Origin: Metaphire vulgaris | Lineage: Eukaryota > Annelida > Clitellata > Crassiclitellata > Megascolecidae | DNA length: 64,000 bases | Reading direction: 5' to 3' | NCBI GenBank assembly: GCA_018105865.1 | Contig: CM030865.1 | Span: 7,197,198 to 7,261,197 of the forward strand | Part shown: positions 10,316 to 22,087 of the stretch, one piece after another | Numbering within the stretch: position 1 is the stretch's first letter | Layout: every line of letters starts with the position of its first letter | Program-made: the position numbers and the translations under genes | Notes under the pieces: model-generated | Seen by the model: the letters and a program-made list of their open reading frames with translations, nothing else | Database searches by the model: none | What the model was told of the DNA's origin: nothing

Positions 10316-11955
10316 TAGAGAGAGACCGAAGTTCGGCTTCGGCGCCGAATCTAAGGAATAAGTCATATTCGGCCAACATTCGGCTTCGGCCTAATCGCTT
10401 TCATAATGTTCGGCTTCGGCCTTAACTAAGTATGAGTATCGGCCATAAGCCGAACATTTTGGCGTCATATAAATGATGACTGTAAAAGGTTTTTCGTTGT
10501 TATCAAGTCTTGATTATGATGTTTACGTACACTCTCTAGAAGTCAGTTTCAAATGTTGAATGACTGAATAGCCTAACGAATAATGTTCAACAGAGCCATT
10601 GTAGCATTTGCTTTGATAGTTAACATAGATCAGATCATTAATGTTAATGGAGGCCATAAAGGGATTAAGGGGGATGTGATGGAACGGACAGTTTAAAGGA
10701 AGCGACTATAATTACCATAATTCATCAATTTCGATCCCCGATTCCAATGCTTTGAACCGTTTAGTTTCAAAGGTCGTATGCAAATATCTCGTGACTGCGG
10801 ATTAACATTTGCAAAGGCATAGGAAACTGCACATGGTCGAAAACTGTGGGGTGCTCGCAACGGCCACAGTCAGGTTTGCGAACTGATAATGACTGCTTTA
10901 TTTATCAAAGGAGTTTTGCCTACAGACTTTATCGCATTGTTACTGGCACTGCATAGACCTATATAACAACGTCTGTGTTTGGGTGAATAGAACCCGGAGC
11001 TTGTGAAGCCCCTGAATAGAACGCCTTATTCGATTAACTAATAGCTGTCATGGTGAACGGTTGCATTACATTTCACTAGGTTCAAGGACGTCTATTTCAC
11101 TCCTGCCGAAAAAGCTGCTGGAATGACAGAATTAGCAACCTTTATTTCATCATTTGCAGCAAACTCAGCATTTCCCAAACAAGGCGACAGTCATGAGCTA
11201 CCAGTTGAAAACGTACCACCTCAGTCAGGCAGTGAGTCAGCGGACAATTCGTTCAGCCTGTGGAATGCTCACGATAACATAGTGGCGACCACGAGCGCTG
11301 CTAACAGTGTGGACCCAGACTACGTCTGCCAAATGCAATCACCTTGATCAGCCACGCTTGCCACGATCTGGAACCAACATTTCCTCCTACTAGCATAATA
11401 GCCAGTTTCCTATTCTTGAACCGGCTGCACAAAAATATCTTTCATCGCCACCCACCAGTGTAGCCAGCGAACAATTGTTCAGTTCGGCAGGACAAATTTA
11501 TTCCGATAGATGCAGCAATTTGTTGGGGGAAAATGCTGAAAAACTGTATTTTTGGCGTATAACATTCGCCTTTTCGGCTTCAATTATTGAAAGGTTTAGA
11601 TATTAGAAATTTACAATATAAGTGACATAAATTCACATAATTACTTTCATTAACACTTTATATTATTCATGTGTTTTTTCTATAACCTATGTAAAATTCA
11701 CTCTCAGTTAACAAGTGAGAAATTAACTTCTGCTTATATTTCATATCAATCACATATTTTGTTTGCATCTCCAATATGACTCTTCGTAGCTGCTTAGCTA
11801 ACTTTCAGGACTACATGTCAATAGATTCGGCTTCGGCTTCGGCCGAATCTATTGCAGACAGCTTCGGTTCGGCTTCGGCCAAAGCTAAGGACTGCAGATT
11901 CGGCTCCGGTTCGGCTTCGGCCGATACTGTAAATCGCAGCTTCGGTCTGACTCTA
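10316..11955 (+). mobile_element. hAT (Ac/ZBED-like) transposon, internally deleted
   Basis: The ends TAGAGAGAGACCGAAG and, reversed, TAGAGTCAGACCGAAG match, and the exact 8-bp duplication CTTGTAAC flanks the element (10308-10315, 11956-11963). Both subterminal regions carry iterated TTCGGCTTCGGCC units (10330-10450; 11825-11945). The interior keeps transposase relics: FKDVYFTPAEKAAGMTELAT (around 11080-11140) and SVASEQLFSSAGQIYSDRCS with NLLGENAEKLYF (about 11460-11550), the hATC dimerisation motif. The catalytic core is missing. It inserted into another hAT relic. Confidence 0.9.
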
Positions 11956-12033
11956 CTTGTAACTAGTGGACCCACACGAACGATGGAAGACTGGATGTGG
12001 ACCGCCTTTAAAAAAGTTTGAGTACCCCTAATT

Positions 12034-12125
12034 TATGGCCAAATTGAAATTACGGTTAACTGGTCAAGGTTCAAGGTTAAAAGGACCGGTCCTTGCTCTT
12101 GGGACCGGTTAACCGTTAACCTTAG
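12034..12125. repeat. Detached arm of a GGTTAACCGG hAT-like MITE
   Basis: Inverted copy of about 12934-13024, with shared blocks GGTTAACTGGTCAAGGTT and GGACCGGTCCTTGCTCTT. The other end is missing, so this is a fragment of the same small element. Confidence 0.6.
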
Positions 12126-12925
12126 TGGTAACCATACTTGTGTGAGTGCCAAAGTTGTAGAAGAATGTCAGTGGAACAAAATCAAAAAGTTTGAAAGTTG
12201 GAAAACATTTGGTAGAGATATATTACTTCTAACCCAAACACTCCTTTGTCAGAACATAAGTCTTAGCGATGAATTTAGAGAAAATTTTGTAGTTTGCAAA
12301 TTTGCCGAATCTCAGGCTATGTGAAAGCTAAAAAGATGAGGTATACACCCTTGTTTAGCTTTTTATTGCTCTTTCTAACCCTCTGTGCCCCCACCCAAAA
12401 ATTGGGGGTTGGTCCACTCTACAGCCTAAAATGGCACCTCTTCAAAAAATTTGTTTCAAAACTCCCCAGTGAAAATTTTTGAGTGGTAAACCTACTTCTG
12501 TGAGTGGCAAAGTTATAGTCAAATGTTAGTGGAACAAAATGAATCAAAAGGTTAGCTGATCAGTCTAGATTTGGTATAGATATATTACTTCTAACTTGAA
12601 CACCCTATGGAGGTGTGATCGAAAAATATGGATTTAGCATAACCATGGCACAGATCATACGCTAAAATTGGCTCCATCAAGCAAATGAACGACTACTAAA
12701 TCTATATTGCAAGTTTGAATCATTAATTCCAAACGGCTGATTTTTGGCACATTTTCAAAGTTCATGGATGCACTTCTGGCAATATGCCCAAACATCTGCA
12801 GCTATTTTTCCTTGATTGTTCTGACAATGTCTTGTACTGCACCAGTTTGATGTCTTACGTCTTCCTATGGAACTCTCTCTCTGACTGTAAGATGATCCAA
12901 TTCATTGAGTATTTTCAGATCCAGA
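12126..12925 (+). repeat. Family R repeat, two partial units in tandem
   Basis: Contains the boxes TCAGGCTATGTGAAAGC, GATGAGGTATACACCC, GGTCCACTCTACAGCC and GTCAGTGGAACAAAAT. The late block (GTGAGTGCCAAAGTTGTAG and on) occurs twice, near 12142 and 12500, so one full and one partial unit lie head to tail. Confidence 0.7.
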
Positions 12926-12933
12926 CTTAAAAC

Positions 12934-13339
12934 TAAGGTTGTTAGCGGTTAACTGGTTAACCGGTCCTAAGAGCAAGGACCGGTTCTTTTAACCTTGACC
13001 AGTTAACCGTAATTTCAATTTGACCTATAAATGATGTTAACTTGAGCACCGGCAACATCAAAGTGCTTTGATATAGGCAGCGCAAGACGCCGGCTCCAGT
13101 GCCGGCAACTTCAAAGCACTTGATGTAGGCAGTGCAAGATGCTGGCTCCAGCACTGGCAGCATCAAAGCACTTTGATGTAAGCAGTGCAAGACACCAGCG
13201 AGTGTAGAGTTACTAGAGTTGTAGGCCTACCTTAAGGCTAGTCGTGGTAAAGACACCAGCCTGCCACTAATGATCGGTTAACTGGCCTTTTTTTAAACAG
13301 TTAACTGGTCCTTTAAAACCGGTGGTTTTAACAACCTTA
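12934..13339. mobile_element. hAT-like MITE with GGTTAACC ends
   Basis: The ends TAAGGTTGTTAGCGGTTAAC and, reversed, TAAGGTTGTTAAAACCACCG match over 11 bases and share GGTTAAC/GTTAACTGG units inside. The flanks are CTTAAAAC (12926-12933) and CTTAAGAC (13340-13347), a 7-of-8 match that suits a hAT target duplication. The centre holds three units of a minisatellite of about 53 bases (13036-13200) with CAACATCAAAGTGCTTTGAT. Confidence 0.7.
13036..13200. repeat. Minisatellite, about 53-bp unit, three copies
   Basis: Units contain GGCAACATCAAAGTGCTTTG, then TAGGCAGYGCAAGA and CCGGCTCCAG. The minus-strand open frame across it is a product of the repeat, not a gene. Confidence 0.8.
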
Positions 13340-13484
13340 CTTAAGACACATGTATTTCAACTGGCATGTCCTCCATAGTCGGTGTTGCTCTTTCCCTCTT
13401 ACTAATCTCTGGAATGACCTGATCTTTTGTGGATGGATTTGAAGTACCTTTGATTGATACCCTTGGGTATTAGAACTGGTGCTA

Positions 13485-14073
13485 TAGGTCTATTTTAGCA
13501 TTATAGCAGTCAACGGAACCACTTCGAATTCAAGACAATCTCTCTTGCTCTCTCTCTCTGTCTTTGTTTCTCCATCCCCTCCCTCTTTGTTTGTATCTTT
13601 GCCAGCAGCCACATTCAGCTTAAATCTCTCTATCCATCTCTGTCTACTTCTCAGCCGGCAGCCACATAAAGATGAAAGAGGGTTGTAATTAGTTAGGTTA
13701 CTGAATAGAGATTTAGTTTTACAGTAGATGTTTAAATAATTGATGTAGGTTTACGAGTATTTTGGTATTATGACAGTTGATGGAACCCCTTCCAATTCAA
13801 GGCAATCTCTTTCCGACCCTCCCTTCTATCTCTCTCCCCTATTTCTAGCTCTCCGCGGGCAGCCACTTTCAAGTGAGATAGAATTGTAATTAACCAGGTT
13901 ACTGAATAGAGCTTCATTATTTGACTCTGTTGATGCATCTTATATATGTGTGCGTTTTATCTATAACTTTTAAAACACAAACCAAAACCGGCGTCTTATA
14001 ATCAGGTGCATCTTATACTTGGCTGCGTCTTATATGTGTCTTATATGCGGATTATGTGCGACAATACGGTAAT
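13485..14073 (+). repeat. Dimeric interspersed repeat (family D)
   Basis: Two units of roughly 250 bases each contain GACAGTTGATGGAACCCC-like and TTCAAGGCAATCTCT boxes, a CT-rich tract, GCAGCCAC, and TAATTAGTTAGGTTACTGAA. It is followed by a tail of TCTTATAT boxes and ends near GACAATACGGTA. The same dimer is at 56985-57535. Confidence 0.7.
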
Positions 14074-14425
14074 GCCTCTCCTCAGAAACAATCTTCGTTG
14101 GCTTTGAATGCATGAATACATCATCTTCAAGCGATGCATGTTCACTCACCGAGCCTTGAACTATCCGTACTGCTAGGAATACATCTCTTCACTTGTCTCC
14201 AGAACCACCTAAAATGACCATAGTTGCAAATTTTGCTCACATAGCTATGAACAGCTGGTCGTTCTTCCTCCAGTCAAGACTGCCAAGTTTGGATATAGAT
14301 TGGCTTCGTTTACGTGAAAATCCGATTCTGTGGAATTAATTACCTGTGAACATCACCAAGATAACTCTATCATATTATCCCAAAAGAATCTAAAGACTCA
14401 CTTGTTCATTACCTCATTCAAGTGT
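14074..14425 (+). pseudogene. L2-type LINE C-terminal fragment
   Basis: Broken frames read MPLLRNNLRWL, MHEYIIFKRCMFTHRALNYP, then LPPVKTAKFGYRLASFT and a degraded WN-box. This is the C-terminal region of L2 reverse transcriptase. Numerous stops. Confidence 0.65.
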
Positions 14426-14705
14426 CAAAAAAATCCACCGCTGTGAAATAATTGATGCCATGTTGCCTTAACTGTATTATTACTAATGATAAACTGGTCT
14501 CCAGACACAAGTCAATATAAGTTTTAAAGCACTGAAAATGCCAGGTTGAGATTAATTTTTCAGCTCAGACAAAGTAAATTTATTTACTAATTTATGGTCA
14601 TATTTTACACAAGTTAAACGTAGAAATCCAAGAACTTCGTAGCCAGTATGAACACACCGAAATGCCACCTAGCCATAGTGCCATCCATGGACTGCATTTC
14701 TTGTC

Positions 14706-15111
14706 ACCAATTGTAATGTAATGTAATGTAGCATTTGTATAGCGTCTCTTATATTTCTACTCAGGTGCTCCTGACATTGGAGTCGCACGATGAAGTAGTA
14801 GGACTTTAGCTTTTGAATTGAACAGAGTGGGGGATTAAGAAGTGAGGCCAGAATGGATGGGTTCAAGGCATTCCAGAGGGAGGGTCCAGTCACTGCAAAA
14901 GCTCAATGCTGAGGAAGAGCAGAGCATGATAGGAACATAAACATTCTTCCGATCAGTGGAGCGGAAAAGGCAATGTGCAGTGGAAGAGGGTGATTTGAAA
15001 AGCTCAGTAATGTAAGACAGGACCTGACCTTGAAGTGCTGCAGAAACAAATTAAGTGGCCCTTTTTTAAACGTTTTCAATGAAAAATACAAACCGAAAAT
15101 TTTCACCTCAA
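14706..15111 (-). pseudogene. Degraded L2-like LINE 3' end
   Basis: The minus-strand frame at 14669-14893 contains MTGPSLWNALNPSILASLLN, then LKSYYF, equivalent to the WN-LP box and final helix of L2 ORF2. The 3' side keeps a TACAAATGCTACATTACATT stretch. Upstream sequence to about 15111 is probably the same element but without clear motifs. Confidence 0.5.
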
Positions 15112-15545
15112 GTACTATTTTAGGCTTTTTTACAGAAAGTAGTTCCGACGATCTGGGCCCTTTTCATGTCCAGGGCCACCAATAATTGCTTGTTTGAATT
15201 TAATGCAGTCAGAAATGGGAAGTCTATGTAGGGTGTTAAGCATTAAATCTGAAATTGTATTGTTATCAATGAACTGTGGTGCCTGGATTTTACTCTTATT
15301 ATGCCAATTGTCCTATAAACAATTGTTCACAATTTTCCTTATGAAAGATTGTCCATGTGAGTAAAGTGTAGTGAAAAATAGTGACCTTCCTATGAACAAT
15401 TGTCCTATGAGCAAGAGTCATAGATGCATGCAAAAATCTCTTAAAATTTTTGATGGAATGGGCTTTATATTTTTTACTTGTTATTGCTTTATTCTTGTAA
15501 AACACGTTAGTAAAGTCATAGTAAAATAGAATTGTTTGCTTACAG
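15112..15545. other. Intron or upstream sequence, no other feature seen
   Basis: AT-rich sequence ending in the acceptor of the first PLRG1 exon found (TTTGCTTACAG). I looked here for the short first coding exon expected upstream (start codon and three or four codons) and could not identify one with confidence. Confidence 0.3.
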
Positions 15546-15652
15546 GAGGTTCAGAAGCATTCGTCACATACATTGGTCTTTCGTTCTCTCAAACGCACTC
15601 ATGACATGTTTATCTCAGAGCAGCTAAACCCTCCGAAACGAGATGAAAAAGC
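15546..15652 (+). CDS. PLRG1: PLRG1 exon: conserved N-terminal motif
   Basis: This exon encodes [20 protein letters not shown] then [16 protein letters not shown]. It is nearly identical to the start of animal PLRG1 (human begins [20 protein letters not shown]), which identifies the gene without much doubt. PLRG1 is a nuclear WD40 protein of the Prp19/CDC5L complex needed for pre-mRNA splicing (yeast Prp46, plant PRL1). The exon starts in phase 0 after TTGCTTACAG and ends before GTGAGT with two bases of a split codon. The codon is completed by the A at 15874. The initiating exon should encode only a few residues; it was not found and may lie outside the window. Confidence 0.93.
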
Positions 15653-15873
15653 GTGAGTTCTCTGATGACTGAAAATGACTTTTGACCTTGCTCAACAGTC
15701 TAACTATGCAGGGAGTACATTTTTTGTACATATAAATGTTTGACACTGGCTTTATAACTGATGAGTATTGTGGCTGATAAACAGTATTTTGCTCATAATA
15801 GCTATGAGACTGATTTTACAATGATGAATTAAGGCAATGACTTAAGAGTGATCTGTTTTGCCTTTTTTATTAG

Positions 15874-15989
15874 AGATAAAATTTTGCTCAGTTGCAAGAT
15901 AGTTGATGAATATGGTCTTGTAAAGAACCTTGTTGAAAGAACCAAGAAATCAATTGCTTTTATGCCGACAACAGTGAGGCTGCAAAATG
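15874..15989 (+). CDS. PLRG1: PLRG1 exon: N-terminal linker
   Basis: The acceptor is CCTTTTTTATTAG and the donor GTATGT. The exon gives DKILLSCKIVDEYGLVKNLV and then ERTKKSIAFMPTTVRLQN plus one base of the next codon. The K-I/L-x-D/N-E-Y-G segment corresponds to KLRNEYGPV in the human protein. The frame is open in one phase only, and that phase follows from the preceding exon (split GC+A codon) across a 221-base intron. The rest of the linker is poorly conserved among animals, so assignment beyond the EYG box rests on frame and position. Confidence 0.85.
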
Positions 15990-16018
15990 GTATGTACCTG
16001 TAAATTTTATCTTTTTAA

Positions 16019-16700
16019 CCCATTCAACGGGGATTAAATTTTTAGACGCTGTCACTGTACCAGGGAATAATTTTTTGGAAAGGCGTTCTTAAAAATGAAA
16101 ACTGTCAATTTTTTTGAATTTGCGATATCTCAGGCTATATAAGAGCTAAGAAGATGAGGTATACGCCATTGTTTAGCCTTTTTACTCCTCTTTCTAACCA
16201 TCCGTGCAAAACAAAGAAATTTGGGGTAGGGTCCACTCTATCGGCTAAAATAGCACCCCTACCCAAAAAAATTTTCAAAGCTTCATAGTGAACATTTTTC
16301 TGTGGTAACCCCAATCGGGTGAGCAGCAATGTTTTAGGGGAATGTCAGTGGAACAAAATAAACCAATAAGTTTGAAAATAGGCCAACATTTGGTCCAGAT
16401 ACATCAAGTCTAACCCAGCAAGTCGTTTTATTCAAGCAATTTTCTACAAGCGCAGGCCAAGGTTTGACCTCTCGGTCCAAAGAATATCGATTTTCTAGCA
16501 CAATAGAGCTGAATTAGGTAAAAACAGGTGTCATCTAGAGAATGGATAGATACTAAAGCGATTTATAGCATAAGACGTATCGGATGCGACGCGCCCGACC
16601 GTGGAACCGCTACGAAAGTGACTTGATGTACGGGGTATGTCGCGCCCGTTTAACGGAAGTTCGCCGTTGATGTATGGGGTATGTCACGCCCGGTGAATAG
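16019..16700 (+). repeat. Family R repeat, long copy
   Basis: Begins directly after TTAA (16015-16018) with CCCATTCAACGGGGATTAAA. It carries the CTCAGGCTATATAAGAGC, GATGAGGTATACGCC, TAACCATCCGTGCAAAAC, GGTCCACTCTATCGGC, GTCAGTGGAACAAAATAAAC and ATGGATAGATACTAAAGCGA boxes. The right end near 16700 is eroded (GCCCGTTTAACGG, GCCCGGTGAATAGG). It lies in the long PLRG1 intron and is non-coding. Confidence 0.75.
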
Positions 16701-17199
16701 GTCAATGAAAGAATGTTGAATTTAGTGAACTGCAGGCTAGGATGCAACAACAAGCAGCAATCAAAACAATTTTTCTCACAACTGGAAATAGTGACAACCA
16801 CTTTATATAAGAATTTCTTGTTGGTTATACGACTGTTTTGTTCTAAAGACTTATGGACAGTCATCCCAGCTGATTATATATGGTATAAGGTGGAATCTAA
16901 GTCTAATAACTATTATAAGGAAAGTTAGCTCATAGTGAATGCTATAACTACTAATTTCACTGCTCTCTGTGCCAGGGAATGTTTTTGGTGATGTTCCAAT
17001 GCGATGCCTAAATGCAAAGTTGCGATGCCTAAACTTGCTCCTGTAGCCAAAATACTGAAAATAGACACTGCACCAATTGTGCTTAGCATCTGGCAAGTTC
17101 ACCATTGATGTGATTGTGGCACATCACCTATTGTCAGAACTGCATATAGGCTTTCAACTGTCCTTTCATTCATTCTCATTTTCACATAGCCAGCAGAGG
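16701..17199. other. No recognised feature
   Basis: Intronic, moderately AT-rich. Short open frames on both strands do not resemble a family I know. Confidence 0.3.
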
Positions 17200-18110
17200 G
17201 CCATTACATTGCCTCTGATCGATGACATTGGATGATGGCATTACACCACAGCGTGGTAGATCGTGCGTTGTTGTTGTCCCTGCAGAGCTGATTGATTCAT
17301 CGATTCCTAGGGCAACCATGAGGGTGAACAAGAGTGGAGGCATGGGAGCTCAACTAAGAATTTCATGGTTGATGACAAAGTCATACCATCAGATTCCCAT
17401 GATAAATCGGAGACATTTCGTGTGAAAACCCTCTATTTTATGAAGGTCTTCAAAAAGTAGCGTAAAGCAGGCTGATATCGCAAGGACTCTGCACAAACGG
17501 GTCTTAAGTCCAAGAGATATGTGTTGGTCCTTCCAGGTGTTGTTGAGGGAAAACATGGCTGATGAGGCGAGGGAGATGCATTGTTTGAGGTCCTCTTTAT
17601 AGTGTCCGCTGGATGACTTGAGGTACTCCCATGGTAAATAAAACTCTCTGTTGGTTCAATGAGTTTGCGGACGCAGATGAAGGCGAAGGGCCACCTCCCA
17701 GGTTCTGCACATGTGTCTTCTTCCAGGAGGCCTTCAAACAGAAAGGCCGTGATAATAGCACTGAAGTCAGACTTCGATAAACATTGAGTGAAGGGCGGAG
17801 CTGATTGAGCCGATGGCATATTCGAAGAGTTCCAGAGGGATGCCCCTGGGGCCATTGCGTTACCGTTCTTTTAGTTTCTTTTTGGTGAGAACCACCTCCT
17901 CCGTGGATGATTCATCCACAGGAACCTATGCATCAGTATCCTATTCATTTGCACTAGAGTCGAGGTCACTGGGTGGATTACCAGGAGGAAAGTTGAGTCA
18001 TTGGAAAATGCTCTATCCAATTGGAGAGAACTTCGTCGATGAGGGTACAGAGGAAGCCACGTGGCTTGTTGATGGAATGGGAATGCAGGGAGTGCCGGAG
18101 AGAGAGAGAG
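17200..18110 (-). pseudogene. RTE-like LINE fragment, internally deleted
   Basis: Reading leftwards, the minus strand gives an early RT motif in GNAPGASLWNSSNMPSA (family form GKAPGxDGIPxE), then jumps to the late region: YLKSSSGHYKEDLKQCISLA, SSAMFSLNNTWKDQHISLGL, KTRLCRVL, and HKIEGFHTKCLRFIMGI with WYDFVINHEIL. The catalytic F-A-D-D block is missing between these. Several frames are involved. It lies in the long PLRG1 intron. Confidence 0.6.
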
Positions 18111-18639
18111 AGAATCCCAATAGTTTTAAAGATCGAACGAGTGTTGTGCTAGAAGTCGTCTGCTTTGTCTGCTATGCATGATAGGTAAGTTGTTCAGTCT
18201 CACTTGGTTCTGGCTTTGAAGATCCCATGTGGCCATTTTCTTTCGGTCTGATCATTCCTGAGCCTGGCCTCTGCTTTGAGCTTGAGAAGATCAAAGGTGT
18301 CTTCAGATAGCCAAGTTTGGCAGATATTGCTCCTGTGTCTGACCACTGTGATTCAACATCTCCAGGCATCTAGATTATGCCAACTTTGAAGATATAAATT
18401 TTGAACATTGAGAGGACAGGTAAACTGATTGTACTTAGTTTTCACGAGTTTTACGACCAGAAAAGATATGACTGGCGTTTTGACAGGTATTGCTGGACAT
18501 TCTGGGCTCCAGAAGATATGCAGGAACTTGAAGACATATCTGTCCCTCTGGTGTGTAAGGGTGTGATCAAGCCTCATTTGGGTGTAGTCATCATGCAATA
18601 TCCAGGTTCAGAGATGGATGTCAAGATGTTGGAAGCAAG
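18111..18639. other. Possible LINE spacer, unassigned
   Basis: Open frames exist on both strands (minus 18172-18369 and 18353-18598; plus 18401-18757), but none gives a motif I recognise. The position between two LINE fragments suggests it is LINE-derived. Confidence 0.25.
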
Positions 18640-19245
18640 AGCCAAGTATAGCAAGACCATGGATGGTGCAAAGAGACTGGAGGTGATCAGAGATGTCTTT
18701 TACATGATGTATATGTGGAGGATAGCAAGAGTGGATTCACCACAGCATTTCACTTAGTTTTGACACTAGCTCTGAGGTCTGCCACGGCTGCATCTTGGCT
18801 CCATCCCTGTTTCTACTGCATTTGATTGGATTCTCAGTACTCTTGAGCCACACTTATATAATATATAGAAGTCAGTGTGAGGCGATAAACAAGGACTCTG
18901 CAGATGATGCTGTCTCTTCCTACCTAACAGCACCCACACTATAGGACAGCTTTCCTTCTAAAATGCCAATGACATACCTTAAGCATTTACTTGACAGACC
19001 ACATCAGTTACTTGACAGTACAGGATAAAACTTGTTGCCCTGTTGTCTTTGTCCAAAAGCAAAATTGCAGAATGTGGGCACTGGTACACATATCAGCATG
19101 GCACTTGTAGATGATATACCAATGGAAGCAGTGGAAGATTTACTGTATTTTGACAGTAATAGTACATCTGATGGATACTGTAGGTCTGATTTGAGGAGAA
19201 GAATTGACCAAGCCAAGTGGTTTTTCAGGCCCCTTTGCAGCATGG
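18640..19245 (+). pseudogene. LINE reverse-transcriptase fragment
   Basis: The + strand reads CHGCILAPSLFLLHLIGFSV, matching the RT motif RQGCxLAPxLF with the R-Q changed, then a degraded ADDA box near 18902 (DSADDAVSSYL). After a gap comes NVGTGTHISMALVDDIPMEA followed by VEDLLYFDSNSTSDGYCRSD and LRRRIDQAK, the late region where most members have FTYLGS. Stops and shifts separate the pieces. Confidence 0.6.
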
Positions 19246-19402
19246 CCCACATTGAAATTCAAAAATGTTCGCGGCCCACGAATTAAATAAATTTAATAAA
19301 CTAATAAAATACTTCAAAATTTGCAAGTTGCAAAAAAAGCAGTGCCATTTTTTAACAATAACTTTAGGTAAATGAAAAGAACTTTTTGTGTAACAATCAT
19401 TA

Positions 19403-20070
19403 TGTATTTATTTATTTATTTCAAAACAATTTCTATAGCGCCGTGCACTAGGCTAAGGCCTATGACAAGGGCACTGCACACACAGTCAACCATATCCTAT
19501 ACTAAAAAGGTGCGTCTTTAGTTCTCTCAGGAACAGCCCAGCTGAGTTGGCCTCAGTCACTGCGGTCGGCAAGGCGTTCCAGAGCAATGGGTTCCCGCGT
19601 GAGAAGGACCTGTCTCCGAACTTCGGAGTCTGCAACGGAGGGGGGACGAGCAGTAGGACACGATGGCCGGAGCGAAGTGCTGCCCTCCGTGCGTTCAACG
19701 TTGATCTTAAGACTAGCTCAGCCAGGTACTGTGGACAATGTGGGTCCTTTAATGCTCGGAAGGTGAGCCAGCAGCGCTTTTGGATAATGCGCTCCCGGGC
19801 TCGAAGACAGTGCAGCTGGTCACACAGTAGAGGGGTCACATGGGTTCCCCAGGGGCTGCTGAAGACGACCCAAGCAGCTGTATTGAGCACGGATTGCAGG
19901 TAATTCAACTTTCCATCGGGGAGGCCCAGCAACACACTGTTGCAATAGTCCAGCCTGGGTAGGACAAGGGCACACACAAGGTGCACTGCCCCACTAATCG
20001 GAAGGTGCCGGCGGACTCACCTAACCCTCTGTAGGTGGTAGTAGCAGCCGCGGACAACATTACTGATATA
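19403..20070 (-). mobile_element. 5'-truncated L2 LINE, same subfamily as the 22 kb element
   Basis: The minus-strand frame at 19486-19986 encodes the C-terminal 166 residues of L2 ORF2: ALVLPRLDYCNSVLLGLPDG, HVTPLLCDQLHCLRARERII, LLWNALPTAVTEANSAGLFL and RELKTHLFSIGYG, then a stop. It is nearly identical to the end of the L2 at 22088-25730, so both are young members of one subfamily. The 3' end has the CTATAGCGCCGTGCACTAGG box and TAAATAAATAAA tail (19403-19425 on the + strand). Confidence 0.88.
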
Positions 20071-20269
20071 GTAGTTGCAACATATAGAGAAAATACTACA
20101 TAATACTTTATACAATATAATTGTATAGAATATTATGTTGTATGTATAGTGTATTACTGTTCAGGCTGACAGTGGGCTCACGACTGGGTGGCCCAATATA
20201 ACCACTGCTATTCCAACTCTTGCTGCTAGAACAAGCAATGAAGCGACTAGAGGAGGAAGAGGAAGTAGG

Positions 20270-20550
20270 GATCAGCGATTCAGCATCCATGGGAAGATGT
20301 AGAAGGATTTGTGATTTGCTGATAACGTCGATCTCAGGTCCTTCACACAAAGCTGACTACATAGGATGTTGAACACATTAATTGAGCACATTAAATGAAG
20401 AGCAAAAGATTGGGTCTGGAAATCAACGTCATGAAGTTAAAGGTCATGGTGACAGGTAGAGTGGAGGAGGCGGTGGTAAACACCTTAAACAGCACACGGC
20501 TGGAAACCGTCGAACAGTTTGTTTCTGTAGTGAATGGAGTGATAATAAGA
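20270..20550 (+). pseudogene. RTE-like LINE RT fragment
   Basis: Readable segments are KIGLEINVMKLKVMVTGR and LETVEQFVSVVNGVII, corresponding to the NxxKTKVM and LExVxxFxYLGS region after the catalytic block of RTE-like LINEs. Short and frame-broken. Confidence 0.45.
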
Positions 20551-22087
20551 TAAATTGAAAGGTAATTATCATAGCAGTTTGAGAGATGAACTTATTGAGC
20601 TTACCATACGACCCTGTTTTTTGGTAAAAAAATTATGTAATTTGCTATGACCTGCGTATAAATTGAAAAGAAAATTTAGGAGCTTACAGATTTCTTGAAT
20701 TGCCTGATAATAGCTGATCTACACTGAAATTGAGTCAACAGACGGCCGCTACTGGAGGTAACTCCAGCGTCGCGGGCAGGTGCCTTACTCGACCTGCGAA
20801 GGCCAGAGACTAGTGGAACCTGTACTCGGCCACCATTGTTGTGTTCCATGCGACAGTCATCAGAGGGATTTATTTTCTTCATACTTCTACTGCCGCCGGG
20901 CAGACTTGATCTTCTGGATCCAACGTTCCCGCTTCTGGATCCACGGCGCCCCTATAATCAATACATTGTCGGGATGGCATTCCTACCGGGAGGGCCATTC
21001 CACCGAAACGGCCTTGCTTAAGATCTACAACGACAGTATCGACGTGATAGCCAACGGAGAACTGGCCCTCCTCTGCATGCTTGACCTCTCTGCTGCATTC
21101 GACGTGGTCAACCATGACATCCTGGCTCACTGCCTCGAGCTCTCCTACTGAGTCAGTGGTCATGCCTTAGCATGGCTTTGCAATTACCTTATGGAGAGAT
21201 CACAGTCTGTCTGTTGGGAAGGCTCCCTGAGCACCTCATGTCCCATTTGCTACAGGGTACCTCAGTACCCCTCTTAGGTCAGCTACTCTTTGTCCTCTAC
21301 GTGGAGGACATTGGTCGAATCGCGGACTCGTTCGGTCTTGCTTTCCATGCTTATGCAGACGATGGGCAGGTTTACTCCACCTGCCTACCCTCGGACTCTG
21401 AATGCTTGCAAACTCGCCTTCTGGACTGAATTCGAGAGATCAATGAGTGGACAGCAGCCAATTGTCTCGCATTAAACCCTGGCAAGACTGAGTTGCTCTG
21501 GGTCAGCACGCCTAGGAGGCACCACCAGATGAACCGCATACTGTTCTCTTAGCAAAGTCGATATTACCCCCTCAACTGAGGCACGTCTTTTCAGTGTACT
21601 CCTGGATGACACCTTATCACTTGTTGGCCACTTGAACAATGTAACGTGAACGTGCTCCGGAAGATCAAAGAGATTGACCGATATATATCAACAGCGGCTG
21701 CAATAAATCTCGTACGCACCCTCATCCTCTCGCGAGTGGACTATTTAACAGTATTCTCATGAGCCTACCTGACTGCCAGCTAGCCCACCTGCAGTGCATC
21801 TGCTTGGCTAATCTTCGGAGTCAGATGGCACGACCACGTGATGCCATTGCTCAGGGTCAGGCTCCATCTGCTCCGGATTCTGGAGTGCATCATCTACAAA
21901 TGATGCTGGTTGACCTTCCATGCCCTACATGATCCAACCTGTCCGGAGTACCTAGCAGCCCTGGTGCACCGGCCGATGATGAATGACCGACGTCTTCGGT
22001 TGAGATCCAGCATGAGGCTCCTACTACATGTCCTCCCTACGTCGAAGACCGCAACATTCGGGGAGAGATCCATGACACGAGGCAACC

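Noticed and set aside
12957..13190. A small minus-strand protein with repeated CLHQS-like motifs
   Set aside because: It is the translation of a three-unit minisatellite inside a MITE.
16851..17105. An 84-codon minus-strand frame with FRHRNFAFRHR
   Set aside because: The motif comes from a short local duplication (GCGATGCCTAAA), and nothing else supports coding.
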